A DNA stretch of 61,549 bases from an uncultured Propionibacteriaceae bacterium. Lineage in GTDB: Bacteria > Actinomycetota > Actinomycetes > Propionibacteriales > Propionibacteriaceae. Of this stretch, positions 45,241-53,488 are shown piece after piece. Within the stretch, counting starts at the first letter, position 1. Each line of letters begins with the position of its first letter. Made by a program: the position numbers and the translations under genes. A model generated the notes under the pieces. It ran no database searches and was not told the origin of the DNA. It saw nothing but the letters and a program-made list of their open reading frames with translations. The DNA lies in NCBI GenBank assembly GCA_937926975.1, contig CALBCJ010000027.1, forward strand, positions 1 through 61,549. The letters run 5' to 3'.

Positions 45241-46725
45241 CTACTGGGCCCAGGCGGCGAAGGGCGCCAGGTGCTTGACGAAGTGGTCGGAGATCACCTG
45301 GTGGTACTCGGCCTCGTGGGCGTTCCAGACCGCGTACAGCTGGTCGTGGAACTCCTCCAGGACCGCCCCGTACGCCACGTGCAGCACCTGGCGGGAGTCG
45401 GTCTCGTCCAGCAGCCGCGCCACCTGCTCGTCGCTCGGCTGAGCCGGGATCCGGGCCGGGTCGCAGGACAGGTGGTAGCTCTGGACGTTCTTCTCGAAGC
45501 TCGCCAGCGCCAGGGTCAGGACCTGGCGCATCAGGTCCGGGTCGTGGGCGGCGACCACCCGCAGCGCCTCGGCCCAGCTGGTGCCGGCGGTCTTGAGGTG
45601 CACCAGCCCCCGGGTCGCCTCGGCCAGCAGCGGGTAGGTCGAGTACTTGTCGGAGCCGGAGTGCAGCGACAGCTTGTACGGGCCGAGCGCCCGGGCCAGC
45701 TCGGCGTGGATCTCGAAGTCCCGCTGGAGCTCGTCGAGGTCTCCGATGAACTCGACCCCCTTCTCGAAGCGGCCGACGAAGCGGGGCGCGAAGGAGACGA
45801 GCTCCATCCCCAGCCGCTTCAGCTCGCTCACCACCACCACGTGCTCGGCCGGCTTGGTGGGGAACTCGGTCTCGTCGACGGCGAACTCAACCTCCCAGTC
45901 GCCGCCCTTCTCCACCAGCCGGTGGTACAGCGCCATCGCGTGCGCCATCGACGGGCCGTACTTGGCCATCGCCCGCAGCACCGACTCCTCGTCGAGGCTG
46001 ACCGACTCGTGCTCCAGGTCGACGCGGAAGCCGACGTACCGCTTCTTCACCGCATCCAGGTCGGTCTCCAGCCCGGCCCAGTCGAGGGCCTCGAGCTTGG
46101 CGGTGATAGTGGCCGGGTCGGCGTGCTCGGCCTCGGCGTCCACCTCGGCCTTCGGGTCCAGGGTGAAGAAGACGTACCCGGCGGCGGTGGTGGAGTCGAC
46201 GTCGGCCAGCTGCTCCAGGTGGTCGGCGTCGGCGCCGACCGGCTTCGTCCAGCCGGCCTGGAAGGCGCCCCAGGTGGCGTCGTCGAGGACGTTGCGGGGA
46301 GTCCGGTGGCAGCGGCCCATCTCCCGGACCGACTGCTGCGCGAAGACCGGGTTGAGGGCCGCCCCCACCCGGTTCAGGGCGTCGACGTGGCCCGGGGTGG
46401 CCAGGCCCAGCCGGTCACCGAAGCCGACCGAGGTGTGCAGCCCGAACCGGGTCGGGGTCAGCCAGGGCAGCGCCCGGCGCAGGGCCAGGGCGTTCTCGGC
46501 GGAGGTGTCGCCGACCAGCCGGGTCTGGCCGTCGACCTGGTCACGAGCGCCGGCCAGCCCGTCCAGGGCGGCCTCGTCCTCGGCGACCGCGACGAGCCGC
46601 AAGCCGTCGCCGGTCCGCTCCAGCCAGTACGTGACCCCGCCGTACGAGACCAGCGACTCGCGGTAGGCGGAGTCGCCGAGCAGTCCGGTGACGGCCGGGT
46701 CGACAGGGTCAGGGTGCGCGTTCAT
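45241..46725 (-). CDS. Tagaturonate/fructuronate epimerase family protein (UxaE-like)
   Basis: 494 residues. Seen: YGGVTYWLERTGDGLRLVAV, a PTRFGLHTSVGFGDRLGLAT block, FAQQSVREMGRCHRTP, GYVFFTLDPKAEVD, and YKLSLHSGSDKYSTYP in the TIM-barrel-like second half. This order matches the UxaE family (D-tagaturonate 3-epimerase), a metal-dependent enzyme of uronate breakdown. No other hexuronate gene (uxaB, kdgK, transporter) is next to it, so the substrate is open. ATG at 46725; diverges from the NIPSNAP-like gene. Confidence 0.8.
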   Translation of the reverse strand: MNAHPDPVDPAVTGLLGDSAYRESLVSYGGVTYWLERTGDGLRLVAVAEDEAALDGLAGARDQVDGQTRLVGDTSAENALALRRALPWLTPTRFGLHTSVGFGDRLGLATPGHVDALNRVGAALNPVFAQQSVREMGRCHRTPRNVLDDATWGAFQAGWTKPVGADADHLEQLADVDSTTAAGYVFFTLDPKAEVDAEAEHADPATITAKLEALDWAGLETDLDAVKKRYVGFRVDLEHESVSLDEESVLRAMAKYGPSMAHAMALYHRLVEKGGDWEVEFAVDETEFPTKPAEHVVVVSELKRLGMELVSFAPRFVGRFEKGVEFIGDLDELQRDFEIHAELARALGPYKLSLHSGSDKYSTYPLLAEATRGLVHLKTAGTSWAEALRVVAAHDPDLMRQVLTLALASFEKNVQSYHLSCDPARIPAQPSDEQVARLLDETDSRQVLHVAYGAVLEEFHDQLYAVWNAHEAEYHQVISDHFVKHLAPFAAWAQ

Positions 46726-46907
46726 GGGAGTCCTTCCGCCGCAGGGCCCGGCACTGGGGCCAGCGCCGGCACGGGGCGTGGTGAGACCACGCCGACGCTC
46801 CTCACCCTATCCGGGAATGCGCTTGCCCACGCGGGCGGGGCGCACCTCGCCGGTTCTTCTCGCCCGCCCTGGCTGCACCAGCGCCCCGGCTGGGGCAGGC
46901 TGGGGCC

Positions 46908-47510
46908 GTGACCACCTACCTGCACCGGTTCACTGTCAAGCCCAAGCACCTGGACGCCTACCTGCCGGTCCTGGAGCAGGAGCTGGCGCTGCGCCGCCAG
47001 CACCAGATCAGCGTGCACCGGGCCTTTGCTGAGACCGACGCCGAGCCCAAGCTGACCCTCCTCTACAGCGCCGAGCCGGACCAGTTGGCCGCGTACCAGG
47101 CCGACCCGCAGACCGCGGCTCTGGCCGACCAGGCCCGCGGGCACGTCTTCACGAACCTCTTGGTCCGCCCGGTCGAGGTCGAGGTGATGACCGAGCCCAC
47201 CGCAGAGTCGGTCGCCGGACGGATCGCGATCATGCGCCGCTACCGGATCGTCGGCTCCTGGGACGGCTTTCTCGCGGTCTGGCGACGGATCGTGCCGGTC
47301 CGTGAGCAGTACGGCTTCCGCTGCCTGTTCGCGGTCCGCGACGAGCCCACCGACATGTTCACCTGGGCCTTCGACTTCGCCGGCTCCTGGGAGGAGTTCC
47401 CGGCCGCCCAGCGGCCCTACTACCACGACCCGGCTCGGGTCGACCTGCGCGGAGTCTTCAACTTCATGGCCGACTACTCGATCCACCCGGCCCGCCAGCT
47501 GCTGCTGTAG
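46908..47510 (+). CDS. Dimeric alpha/beta-barrel (NIPSNAP-like) hypothetical protein
   Basis: 200 residues that look like two ferredoxin-like repeats: TYLHRFTVKPKHLDAYLPVL opens the first and AGRIAIMRRYRIVGSWDGFL the second; the latter ends SWEEFPAAQRPYYHDPARVD. The pattern resembles NIPSNAP or EthD-type stress-response barrels. No catalytic residue is clear. GTG start at 46908. Alone. Confidence 0.6.
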   Translation: MTTYLHRFTVKPKHLDAYLPVLEQELALRRQHQISVHRAFAETDAEPKLTLLYSAEPDQLAAYQADPQTAALADQARGHVFTNLLVRPVEVEVMTEPTAESVAGRIAIMRRYRIVGSWDGFLAVWRRIVPVREQYGFRCLFAVRDEPTDMFTWAFDFAGSWEEFPAAQRPYYHDPARVDLRGVFNFMADYSIHPARQLLL

Positions 47511-47602
47511 CGCCGCCGAGCATCCGCGGACAAGCGCCAGGACCGCCCGGTCAGACCAGTAGGCTCGCCCAGCGGTCCACCCCCTCAACGTTGGGAAGCG
47601 CT

Positions 47603-48943
47603 ATGAATCCGGTCGTCGTCGCCGTTGCAGTCATGCTGGTCCTGGCCCTGCTGCGGGTCCATGTCGTGCTGGCCCTGTTCGTCGGGGCGCTGGTCGGCGG
47701 GCTGATGTCCGGGATCGGGCTGGAAGCGACCATGGTCGCCTTTCAGGAGGGGCTCGGCGCGGGGGCGAAGATCGCCCTCTCGTACGCGCTGCTCGGCGCC
47801 TTCGCGATGGCGGTGGCCCACTCCGGCCTGCCCCAGCTGCTCGCCGACACCCTGATCCGCCGGCTCGACGGTACCGGCGGCAGCCGAACCGCCGCCTGGG
47901 TGCGGTGGGGGGTCATCGGGGGCGTGATCGCGATGGCGGTCATGAGCCAGAACCTGGTCCCGGTCCACATCGCCTTCATCCCGCTGCTGATCCCGCCGCT
48001 GCTGGCCGTCCTGACCAGGCTCCGCCTGGACCGCCGGGCCGTCGCCTGCGCGATGACGTTCGGCCTGGTCACGACGTACATGTACCTGCCGCTGGGGTTC
48101 GGCAAGATCTTCCTGGAGGACATCCTGCTGGGCAACATCGCCAAGGCTGGCCTGGACACCTCCCAGGTCAGCGTGATGCAGGCGATGGGGATCCCGGCCC
48201 TGGGAATGGTGGTCGGGCTGCTGGTCGCGCTCTTCGTCAGCTACCGCAGGCCCCGCGCGTACGACCCGCAGGCCAGCGTCGAGACCGGGCCCACGCCGCA
48301 GGTCAGCCGGCCCAAGGTGGTTGTCGCGGTGGTTGCAGTCCTCAGCTCGTTCGCGGTCCAGTCCTGGCTGACCGTGGCCGACTCGAAGGCCGACTCGCTG
48401 CTGGTGGGTGCCCTGGTCGGGCTGTTCATCTTCGTCGCGACCGGGGCCGTCAGGGTCCTCGAGGCCGACGAGGTCTTCACCTCGGGGATGCGGATGATGG
48501 CGCTGATCGGCTTCATCATGATCACCGCCCAGGGCTTCGCCTCGGTGATGACGGCGACCGGCCGGATCGGCGCGCTGGTCTCGGCCACCGCCAACCTTTT
48601 CGGCACCAGCAAGGCGATGGCCGCGTTCGCGATGCTGCTGGTCGGGCTGCTGGTGACGATGGGGATCGGCTCGTCGTTCTCGACCCTGCCGATCATCACC
48701 GCGATCTACGTGCCGCTGTGCCTGGCGCTCGGCTTCTCGACGCTGGCGACGGTCGCGATCATCGGCACCGCCGGGGCCCTGGGTGACGCCGGCTCCCCGG
48801 CCTCGGACTCGACTCTCGGGCCCACTGCCGGGCTCAGTGCCGACGGGCAGCACGACCATGTGCGTGACACCGTGATCCCGACCTTCCTGCACTTCAACCT
48901 GCCGCTGCTGGGTGCCGGCTGGGTCGCAGCGATGGTGCTGTGA
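47603..48943 (+). CDS. Na+/H+ antiporter family (YuiF/NhaC-like) membrane protein
   Basis: Membrane protein of 446 residues with about 11 hydrophobic helices. Seen: MNPVVVAVAVMLVLALLRVH, ALLGAFAMAVAHSGLPQLLA, AVMSQNLVPVHIAFIPLLIP, VTTYMYLPLGFGKIF, and the late GALGDAGSPASDSTLGPTAG motif characteristic of this antiporter family. The real solute may be Na+, or an amino acid or organic acid. The ATG at 47603 follows GGGAAG; a TTG upstream is less likely. About 260 bp before metN, same strand. Confidence 0.85.
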   Translation: MNPVVVAVAVMLVLALLRVHVVLALFVGALVGGLMSGIGLEATMVAFQEGLGAGAKIALSYALLGAFAMAVAHSGLPQLLADTLIRRLDGTGGSRTAAWVRWGVIGGVIAMAVMSQNLVPVHIAFIPLLIPPLLAVLTRLRLDRRAVACAMTFGLVTTYMYLPLGFGKIFLEDILLGNIAKAGLDTSQVSVMQAMGIPALGMVVGLLVALFVSYRRPRAYDPQASVETGPTPQVSRPKVVVAVVAVLSSFAVQSWLTVADSKADSLLVGALVGLFIFVATGAVRVLEADEVFTSGMRMMALIGFIMITAQGFASVMTATGRIGALVSATANLFGTSKAMAAFAMLLVGLLVTMGIGSSFSTLPIITAIYVPLCLALGFSTLATVAIIGTAGALGDAGSPASDSTLGPTAGLSADGQHDHVRDTVIPTFLHFNLPLLGAGWVAAMVL

Positions 48944-49200
48944 GCCGGTTGGCGCAGGGTGTCCAGCGCTCGGGCTGTGGTGCCGGGCAGCAGTCCGGCG
49001 GGTCTAGGATGTCGAGCGTGCCAACCACCGCGTACCGTCCATGTGCCCTGCGTCGCTCGACGCTGGCCATGATGGGTACCTGTCGGTGCATGTGCCGCTG
49101 GTGACCTGCCCCAGCACAACGAACCGGTCCGCACTGGACGCCTCTTGACCTGTCTGCCCTTCCGGGCCGGTCGGCGGCGTTCACCGACAGAAGGCCCCAC
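48944..49200 (+). promoter_or_regulatory. Promoter and long structured leader of metNIQ
   Basis: TAGGAT at 49005-49010 is a good -10 box, giving a leader of about 185 nt. Directly after it GTCGAGCG (49011-49018) can pair with CGCTCGAC (49054-49061), an 8-bp perfect stem enclosing 35 nt. Further hairpins: GCTGG/CCAGC around 49097-49115, GTCC/GGAC around 49128-49139, and GTCGG/CCGAC around 49170-49187, just before the ribosome site. CATGTGCC occurs twice (49040-49047, 49089-49096). Regulation by methionine or SAM is expected, but I do not find the SAM-I or SAM-IV core sequences. Confidence 0.4.
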
Positions 49201-50181
49201 GTGATCAGCGTTACCGACCTGAAGAAGGTCTACCGGCAAGGCGACCGCGAGGTCCGGGCCCTCGACGGCGTCAGCCTGGAGGTGCCCGCCGACCACGTCC
49301 ATGCCGTGATCGGGCAGTCCGGGGCCGGCAAGTCCACCCTGGTCCGCTGCCTGGCGGTGCTCGACCGGCCGACCTCCGGCACCGTACGGATCGGCGGACT
49401 CGAGCTGACCGCAGTCCACTCCAGCGAGCTGCGCCGCTACCGGCGCCGGCTGGGGGTGGTCTTCCAGCACGCCAACCTGTTCGACTCCCGTACGGTCGCC
49501 GCCAACGTCGCCTACCCGCTGGAGCTGGCTGGCCTCGCCCGTGCCGAGCGGCTCACTAAGGCCGCCGAGCTGCTGTCGCTGGTCGGGCTCGGGGACCGGC
49601 TGGACGCCTACCCCGCCCAGCTCTCGGGAGGGCAGCGGCAGCGGGTCGGGATCGCCCGCGCCCTGGCCACCGACCCGGACGTGCTGCTCTGCGACGAGCC
49701 GACCAGCGCCCTCGACCCGGCCACCACCGGCGAGATCCTGGACCTGATCGCCGGGCTGCGGGCCCGGCTCGGCCTGGCGGTGCTGGTAATCACCCACGAG
49801 ATGCAGGTGGTGAAGCGGGTAGCCGACTCGGTCTCGCTGCTGGAGGCCGGTACGGTCGTCGAGGCCGGGCCGCTCGGCGAGGTGCTGCGCCGCTTCGGCG
49901 GGCGGCTCAGCGAGGCCCTGCTGGGGCTGCCGCCGGCCACCGCCGACCGGACCGTCGAGGTGCTGGACATCACCCGCGGTGACCAGGCCTCGGCCCTGGC
50001 TCGGGCCGGCCGGGCGCTGGGGGCCGACCTGCCGGTACTGGCAGCGGTGGTGGAGCCGCTGGGCGGCGAGACCTTTCACCGGTCCCGGGTCCGGGTGCCC
50101 GAGGCCCTGGACCCGGCCCAGGTGGTGGCCGAGCTGGAGCTCCACGGAGCCCAGGCGGTGCTGGGGGAGGGGCTGCGGTGA
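49201..50181 (+). CDS. metN: Methionine ABC importer ATPase
   Basis: ATPase of the D/L-methionine (and probably methionine sulfoxide) importer. 326 residues. Seen: Walker A GQSGAGKST (38-46), VVFQHANLFDSRTVAANV, signature QLSGGQRQRVGIARAL, Walker B VLLCDEPTSALDP, switch His ITHEMQVVKRV, and a C-terminal NIL domain (from about residue 245) that binds methionine for feedback inhibition. GTG start; 4-bp overlap with metI. Confidence 0.96.
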   Translation: MISVTDLKKVYRQGDREVRALDGVSLEVPADHVHAVIGQSGAGKSTLVRCLAVLDRPTSGTVRIGGLELTAVHSSELRRYRRRLGVVFQHANLFDSRTVAANVAYPLELAGLARAERLTKAAELLSLVGLGDRLDAYPAQLSGGQRQRVGIARALATDPDVLLCDEPTSALDPATTGEILDLIAGLRARLGLAVLVITHEMQVVKRVADSVSLLEAGTVVEAGPLGEVLRRFGGRLSEALLGLPPATADRTVEVLDITRGDQASALARAGRALGADLPVLAAVVEPLGGETFHRSRVRVPEALDPAQVVAELELHGAQAVLGEGLR

Positions 50182-50849
50182 CCGACCTGCTGAGCAACCC
50201 GGCGATCCGGAACGCACTGGCCCCGGCCTTCCTGGAGACCCTGCTGATGGTGGGGCTGAGCGGGCTGGCAACGGTCCTGCTCGGGCTGCCGCTCGGGGTG
50301 GTGATGCTCGTCACCCAGCCCGGCGGGATGGCCCAGAACCGGCCGCTCAACCTGCTGCTGTCGGGGCTGGTCGTCAACATCACCCGCTCCATCCCGTACG
50401 CGATCTTGATGGTCTCGCTGATCCCGTTCACCCGGGTCCTGGTTGGCACCTCGGTCGGGCCGGTCGCCGCTTCTGTGTCGCTGACGATCGCCTGCGTCCC
50501 GTTCTTCGCCCGGCTGGTCGAGACCTCGCTGCGCGAGGTCGACCCCGGAAAGATCGACGCTGCCCACGCCATGGGCTCGACCCGCTTCCAGACCATCTGG
50601 AAGGTGCTGCTGCCCGAGGCGCTGCCATCGCTGGTGGCCAGCATCACCACCACGATGGTCGCCCTGATCGGCTACTCCGCGATGGCCGGCCTGATCGGCG
50701 GTGGCGGCCTGGGCCGGCTCGCCTACAACTACGGCTACCAGCGCTTCCAGCCCGAGGTGATGATCACCGTGCTGGTGATCCTGGTGCTGCTCGTCCAGCT
50801 GGTGCAGCTGGTCGGCGACCGGGTGGTCCGCGCGGTCGACCACCGATAA
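50178..50849 (+). CDS. metI: Methionine ABC importer permease
   Basis: Permease of 223 residues with five helices. Seen: AFLETLLMVGLSGLATVLLG, the region NITRSIPYAILMVSLIPFTR, and the EAA loop REVDPGKIDAAHAMGSTRFQ, all typical of MetI. GTG start overlapping metN by 4 bp. Confidence 0.96.
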   Translation: MTDLLSNPAIRNALAPAFLETLLMVGLSGLATVLLGLPLGVVMLVTQPGGMAQNRPLNLLLSGLVVNITRSIPYAILMVSLIPFTRVLVGTSVGPVAASVSLTIACVPFFARLVETSLREVDPGKIDAAHAMGSTRFQTIWKVLLPEALPSLVASITTTMVALIGYSAMAGLIGGGGLGRLAYNYGYQRFQPEVMITVLVILVLLVQLVQLVGDRVVRAVDHR

Positions 50850-50900
50850 CCCCACGACCTGGCCCGCCACCTGGGCGGGTCACCAACCGGAAGGACAACC

Positions 50901-51707
50901 ATGATCACCACCCGCAGAGGCCTGCTCGCTCTCACCGGTGCTACCGCGGTGATGGCGATGATGGGGTGCTCCAGCAGCTCGACCACCGAGGTCAAGGTCG
51001 GGGCCAGCCCGGTCCCGCACGCCCGGATCCTCGGGTTCATCAAGGACAACCTGGCCGCCAGGGCCGGGATCAGCCTGACCATCGTCGAGTACGACGACTA
51101 CGTGCAGCCGAACGAGGCCCTCGCCTCGAAGGAGCTCGACGCGAACTACTTCCAGCACCTGCCGTACCTGGAGGACCAGATCGCCGAGCGGCGCTACCCG
51201 TTCGCTCATGGCGCGGGGATTCACATCGAGCCGTACGCGGCGTTCTCGAAGAAGTACCAGGCGGTGGCCGACATCCCCGAGGGGGCAGCGGTCGCGATCA
51301 CCAACGACGCCTCCAACCAGGCCCGCGGCCTCAAGGTGCTGGAGTCGGTGGGGCTGCTCAAGGACGTCACGCTGAAGACCAGCGTCGTCAGCCTGACCCC
51401 GGACCAGAACCCGAAGAAGCTGCAGTTCAAGGAGAACCAGCCGGAGATCATCGTCCAGCAGATCGACGACCCGGGGATCGACGTCGCGATGGTGAACGGC
51501 AACTTCATTCTCTCGGCCGGACTGAGCACCGAGAAGGCCCTGGCTGCCGAGAAGGTCGAGGGCAACCCGTACGCGAACATCCTGGTCTGGCGCAAGGACG
51601 ACGCCAAGCCCGGGGTCGCCAAGCTCGACGAGCTGCTCCACTCCAGCGAGGTCGCCGACTTCATCCGCACGACCTGGCCGTCCGGCGACGTGACCCCCGG
51701 CGCCTGA
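50901..51707 (+). CDS. metQ: Methionine-binding lipoprotein; 3' end lies in the islet's direct repeat
   Basis: NlpA-family methionine-binding lipoprotein, 268 residues. Seen: signal and lipobox MMGC (C23), VKVGASPVPHARILGFIKDN, EYDDYVQPNEALASKELDAN, YFQHLPYLEDQ, GVAKLDELLHSSEVADF at the end. A GGAAGG run lies a few bases before the ATG. The last 26 codons including the stop are repeated exactly at 55201-55278, so the insertion downstream left metQ complete. A strong terminator follows at 51719-51750. Confidence 0.96.
   Translation: MITTRRGLLALTGATAVMAMMGCSSSSTTEVKVGASPVPHARILGFIKDNLAARAGISLTIVEYDDYVQPNEALASKELDANYFQHLPYLEDQIAERRYPFAHGAGIHIEPYAAFSKKYQAVADIPEGAAVAITNDASNQARGLKVLESVGLLKDVTLKTSVVSLTPDQNPKKLQFKENQPEIIVQQIDDPGIDVAMVNGNFILSAGLSTEKALAAEKVEGNPYANILVWRKDDAKPGVAKLDELLHSSEVADFIRTTWPSGDVTPGA
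51630..51707 (+). repeat. 78-bp direct repeat, copy 1 (end of metQ)
   Basis: Identical over 78 bases to 55201-55278. Covers the last 26 metQ codons including TGA. The bases just outside differ (C before and C after here; T and G at copy 2), so the limits are exact. Confidence 0.97.
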
Positions 51708-51718
51708 CCCGATCTGGG

Positions 51719-51750
51719 CTGGGGGTACGGAGGCCGCGCCGTACCCCCAG
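51719..51750. terminator. Strong hairpin terminator after metQ
   Basis: CTGGGGGTACGG (51719-51730) pairs perfectly with CCGTACCCCCAG (51739-51750), 12 bp, 8-base loop, followed by TCTCCTT. Lies between the convergent ends of metQ and the helicase gene and insulates both. Confidence 0.85.
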
Positions 51751-51811
51751 TCTCCTTGGCGGGCAGACCGCCCTGGTTGATTCGGTCGCTTACCAGGGAC
51801 GCGGCGTCTAT

Positions 51812-53488
51812 CTATGTCAGTCGTTCGATGTGTTCGAAAACCATCTCCAGGGTGGTGTACTGAGGTGTCAGGAGGCTCCACCAACGGCTAAGTTTCTGGT
51901 CGAAAGGCCGCCCGTACCGCCCCACATCCTTGCGGGTTCGTGTCGCGACTACACCGTGCCTGGCTCGTGATAGCATGACAAGGAGAGTGCGCTCTTCTTC
52001 GGCAAGGTCTGCCCGAGTCTTGGCCTTCTGGTAGGGGAGGTGTCCCTCCTCCATCCCCACGGCCACGACCCAGTCGAACTGCTGACCTTTGCCCGTATGC
52101 GCGTTGAGCAAATGCACTCCGGAGCCTACCGGCTCCAAGGGATCGCTAGTGCGAAGCGCGCCGAGTGCTGCTCGGATGGATGGCGCGTCAGTCTCACTTA
52201 AGATGTCGAAGGCGTCTTCGAGTTGGTCGACCGTGTCGACATCTGCTGGATCCGCACCCGACAGAACCGCCTCGCGGGCGTGCTCCACGGTCGTGTTCCG
52301 CGGAAGACGGTTAACCACTTCGCGGATGTGTTCCAGGATCGACGGATCATCAACGGCGAGGTCCCAGCGGCGGACAGGAAGTTCAGACCCGGTGAAAGTG
52401 TTATCGATCACCCGGCGTCGCCAGCCTGCTCTGGTGATAACGCCGAATGAGTTGTCAGGGCTCGACTTTAGCACCGCTTCTGCGAGGCGCAGCAGCCCAT
52501 CGGCTTCCTCCTTCTTATCGCGGAACTCCAGTTTGGCTGAGCATCCGCCATCCGGCCAGTCCATTGGGTTGACAGACTCGAGGGCGACTGGAGTGTTCAA
52601 GTGGGCACCGATCTCATTGCTGCTCAAGTGGGCACTGATCTCATTCACCATCGAAAGGACCTGAGGCGATGACCGGTAGGACCCGTGGAGCCGAAGTGGT
52701 TCACTGCATTCCTCCCGCAGGGCCTTCAGGACTTGCTTTGGGGCCGCGCCCGCCCAGGTAAAAATACCTTGATCAGGATCGCCCGCGTAGGTGCGACTAG
52801 CCGTGCAGGTTCGTCGCACGAGGTCAAGGTGCTGCAGCGACATGTCCTGGAACTCATCGACCAAGATGGCGCCGAAGTGGCACTGGTACAGGCGGGCAAC
52901 GGCTGACACGCGAAGAATCCTTTGAGCATGTCTGAGGAGATCATCGTAGTCGAGCCGCACAGCCTTCTGGCGGATCTGCTCAACCTCTAGGGCAGAGGCG
53001 GCTCCGGGATCATCGGATTCCTGAAGTCGGGTAATAATTTCGTCGTCAGATAGAGGACTGCTCTTAACTTGGCCCAGCAGGGCCGCTGCGGCTGCCCGTT
53101 CGGAGGCATCGGGCACTACCCGCTCCAGATCCTTCCCTGCCGTTGATCTTGTGGGCAGGATCATCCTGTCGGGGCGGTCTGGCAGGGTCCGACCGTGTGC
53201 CAGAATGGTGTCTGCTGCATGTCCATGAAAGTTCTTCACGACCACGTACTTTCGCATGCGTGCAGCCCCCAGGGTTTCTCGAAATCTCTGGCTGAGGTTG
53301 ACTTTGGCACGGTTGGTGAAAGTGAGTGCGAGAATGCGCTGGTTCGGCAGGAGCTGGTGAATGAGATGTGCAGCACGGTGCGCCAGGACTTCTGTCTTAC
53401 CGCAGCCGGGGGGTGCGAGAATGAGCAGGTGGTTGGCGCTGGCTTCTGCTGCCGCGCGCTGCTCTGTGCTGAGACGGCCGCCGTTCAT
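51812..53488 (-). CDS. gajB: UvrD-like superfamily 1 helicase, GajB-like
   Basis: 558 residues, helicase partner of a Gabija-type system. All SF1A motifs are visible: I in LAPPGCGKTEVLAHRAA (G28-T32), Ia ALTFTNRAKVNLSQRF, II LVDEFQDMS (D211-D215), III AGDPDQGIFTWAG (236-240), IV GSYRSSPQVL, V NAHTGKGQQFDWV (about 463-474), VI EERTLLVMLSRARHG (498-512). The 2B insert is short. In Gabija, GajB is activated by DNA ends or ssDNA and feeds the nuclease. It starts at ATG 53488 inside the stop of the nuclease gene (ATGA), the same order as gajA-gajB. Slightly longer than the Bacillus cereus protein. Lower GC than the flanks supports transfer. Confidence 0.88.
   Translation of the reverse strand: MNGGRLSTEQRAAAEASANHLLILAPPGCGKTEVLAHRAAHLIHQLLPNQRILALTFTNRAKVNLSQRFRETLGAARMRKYVVVKNFHGHAADTILAHGRTLPDRPDRMILPTRSTAGKDLERVVPDASERAAAAALLGQVKSSPLSDDEIITRLQESDDPGAASALEVEQIRQKAVRLDYDDLLRHAQRILRVSAVARLYQCHFGAILVDEFQDMSLQHLDLVRRTCTASRTYAGDPDQGIFTWAGAAPKQVLKALREECSEPLRLHGSYRSSPQVLSMVNEISAHLSSNEIGAHLNTPVALESVNPMDWPDGGCSAKLEFRDKKEEADGLLRLAEAVLKSSPDNSFGVITRAGWRRRVIDNTFTGSELPVRRWDLAVDDPSILEHIREVVNRLPRNTTVEHAREAVLSGADPADVDTVDQLEDAFDILSETDAPSIRAALGALRTSDPLEPVGSGVHLLNAHTGKGQQFDWVVAVGMEEGHLPYQKAKTRADLAEEERTLLVMLSRARHGVVATRTRKDVGRYGRPFDQKLSRWWSLLTPQYTTLEMVFEHIERLT

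Noticed and set aside
48944..49200. SAM-I or SAM-IV riboswitch before metN
   Set aside because: The conserved core sequences of these classes are not found; only general hairpins are seen.
51221..51670. Two minus-strand frames at 51221-51670 and 55038-55241 that begin with the same residues
   Set aside because: The shared beginning is just the reverse strand of the 78-bp direct repeat.
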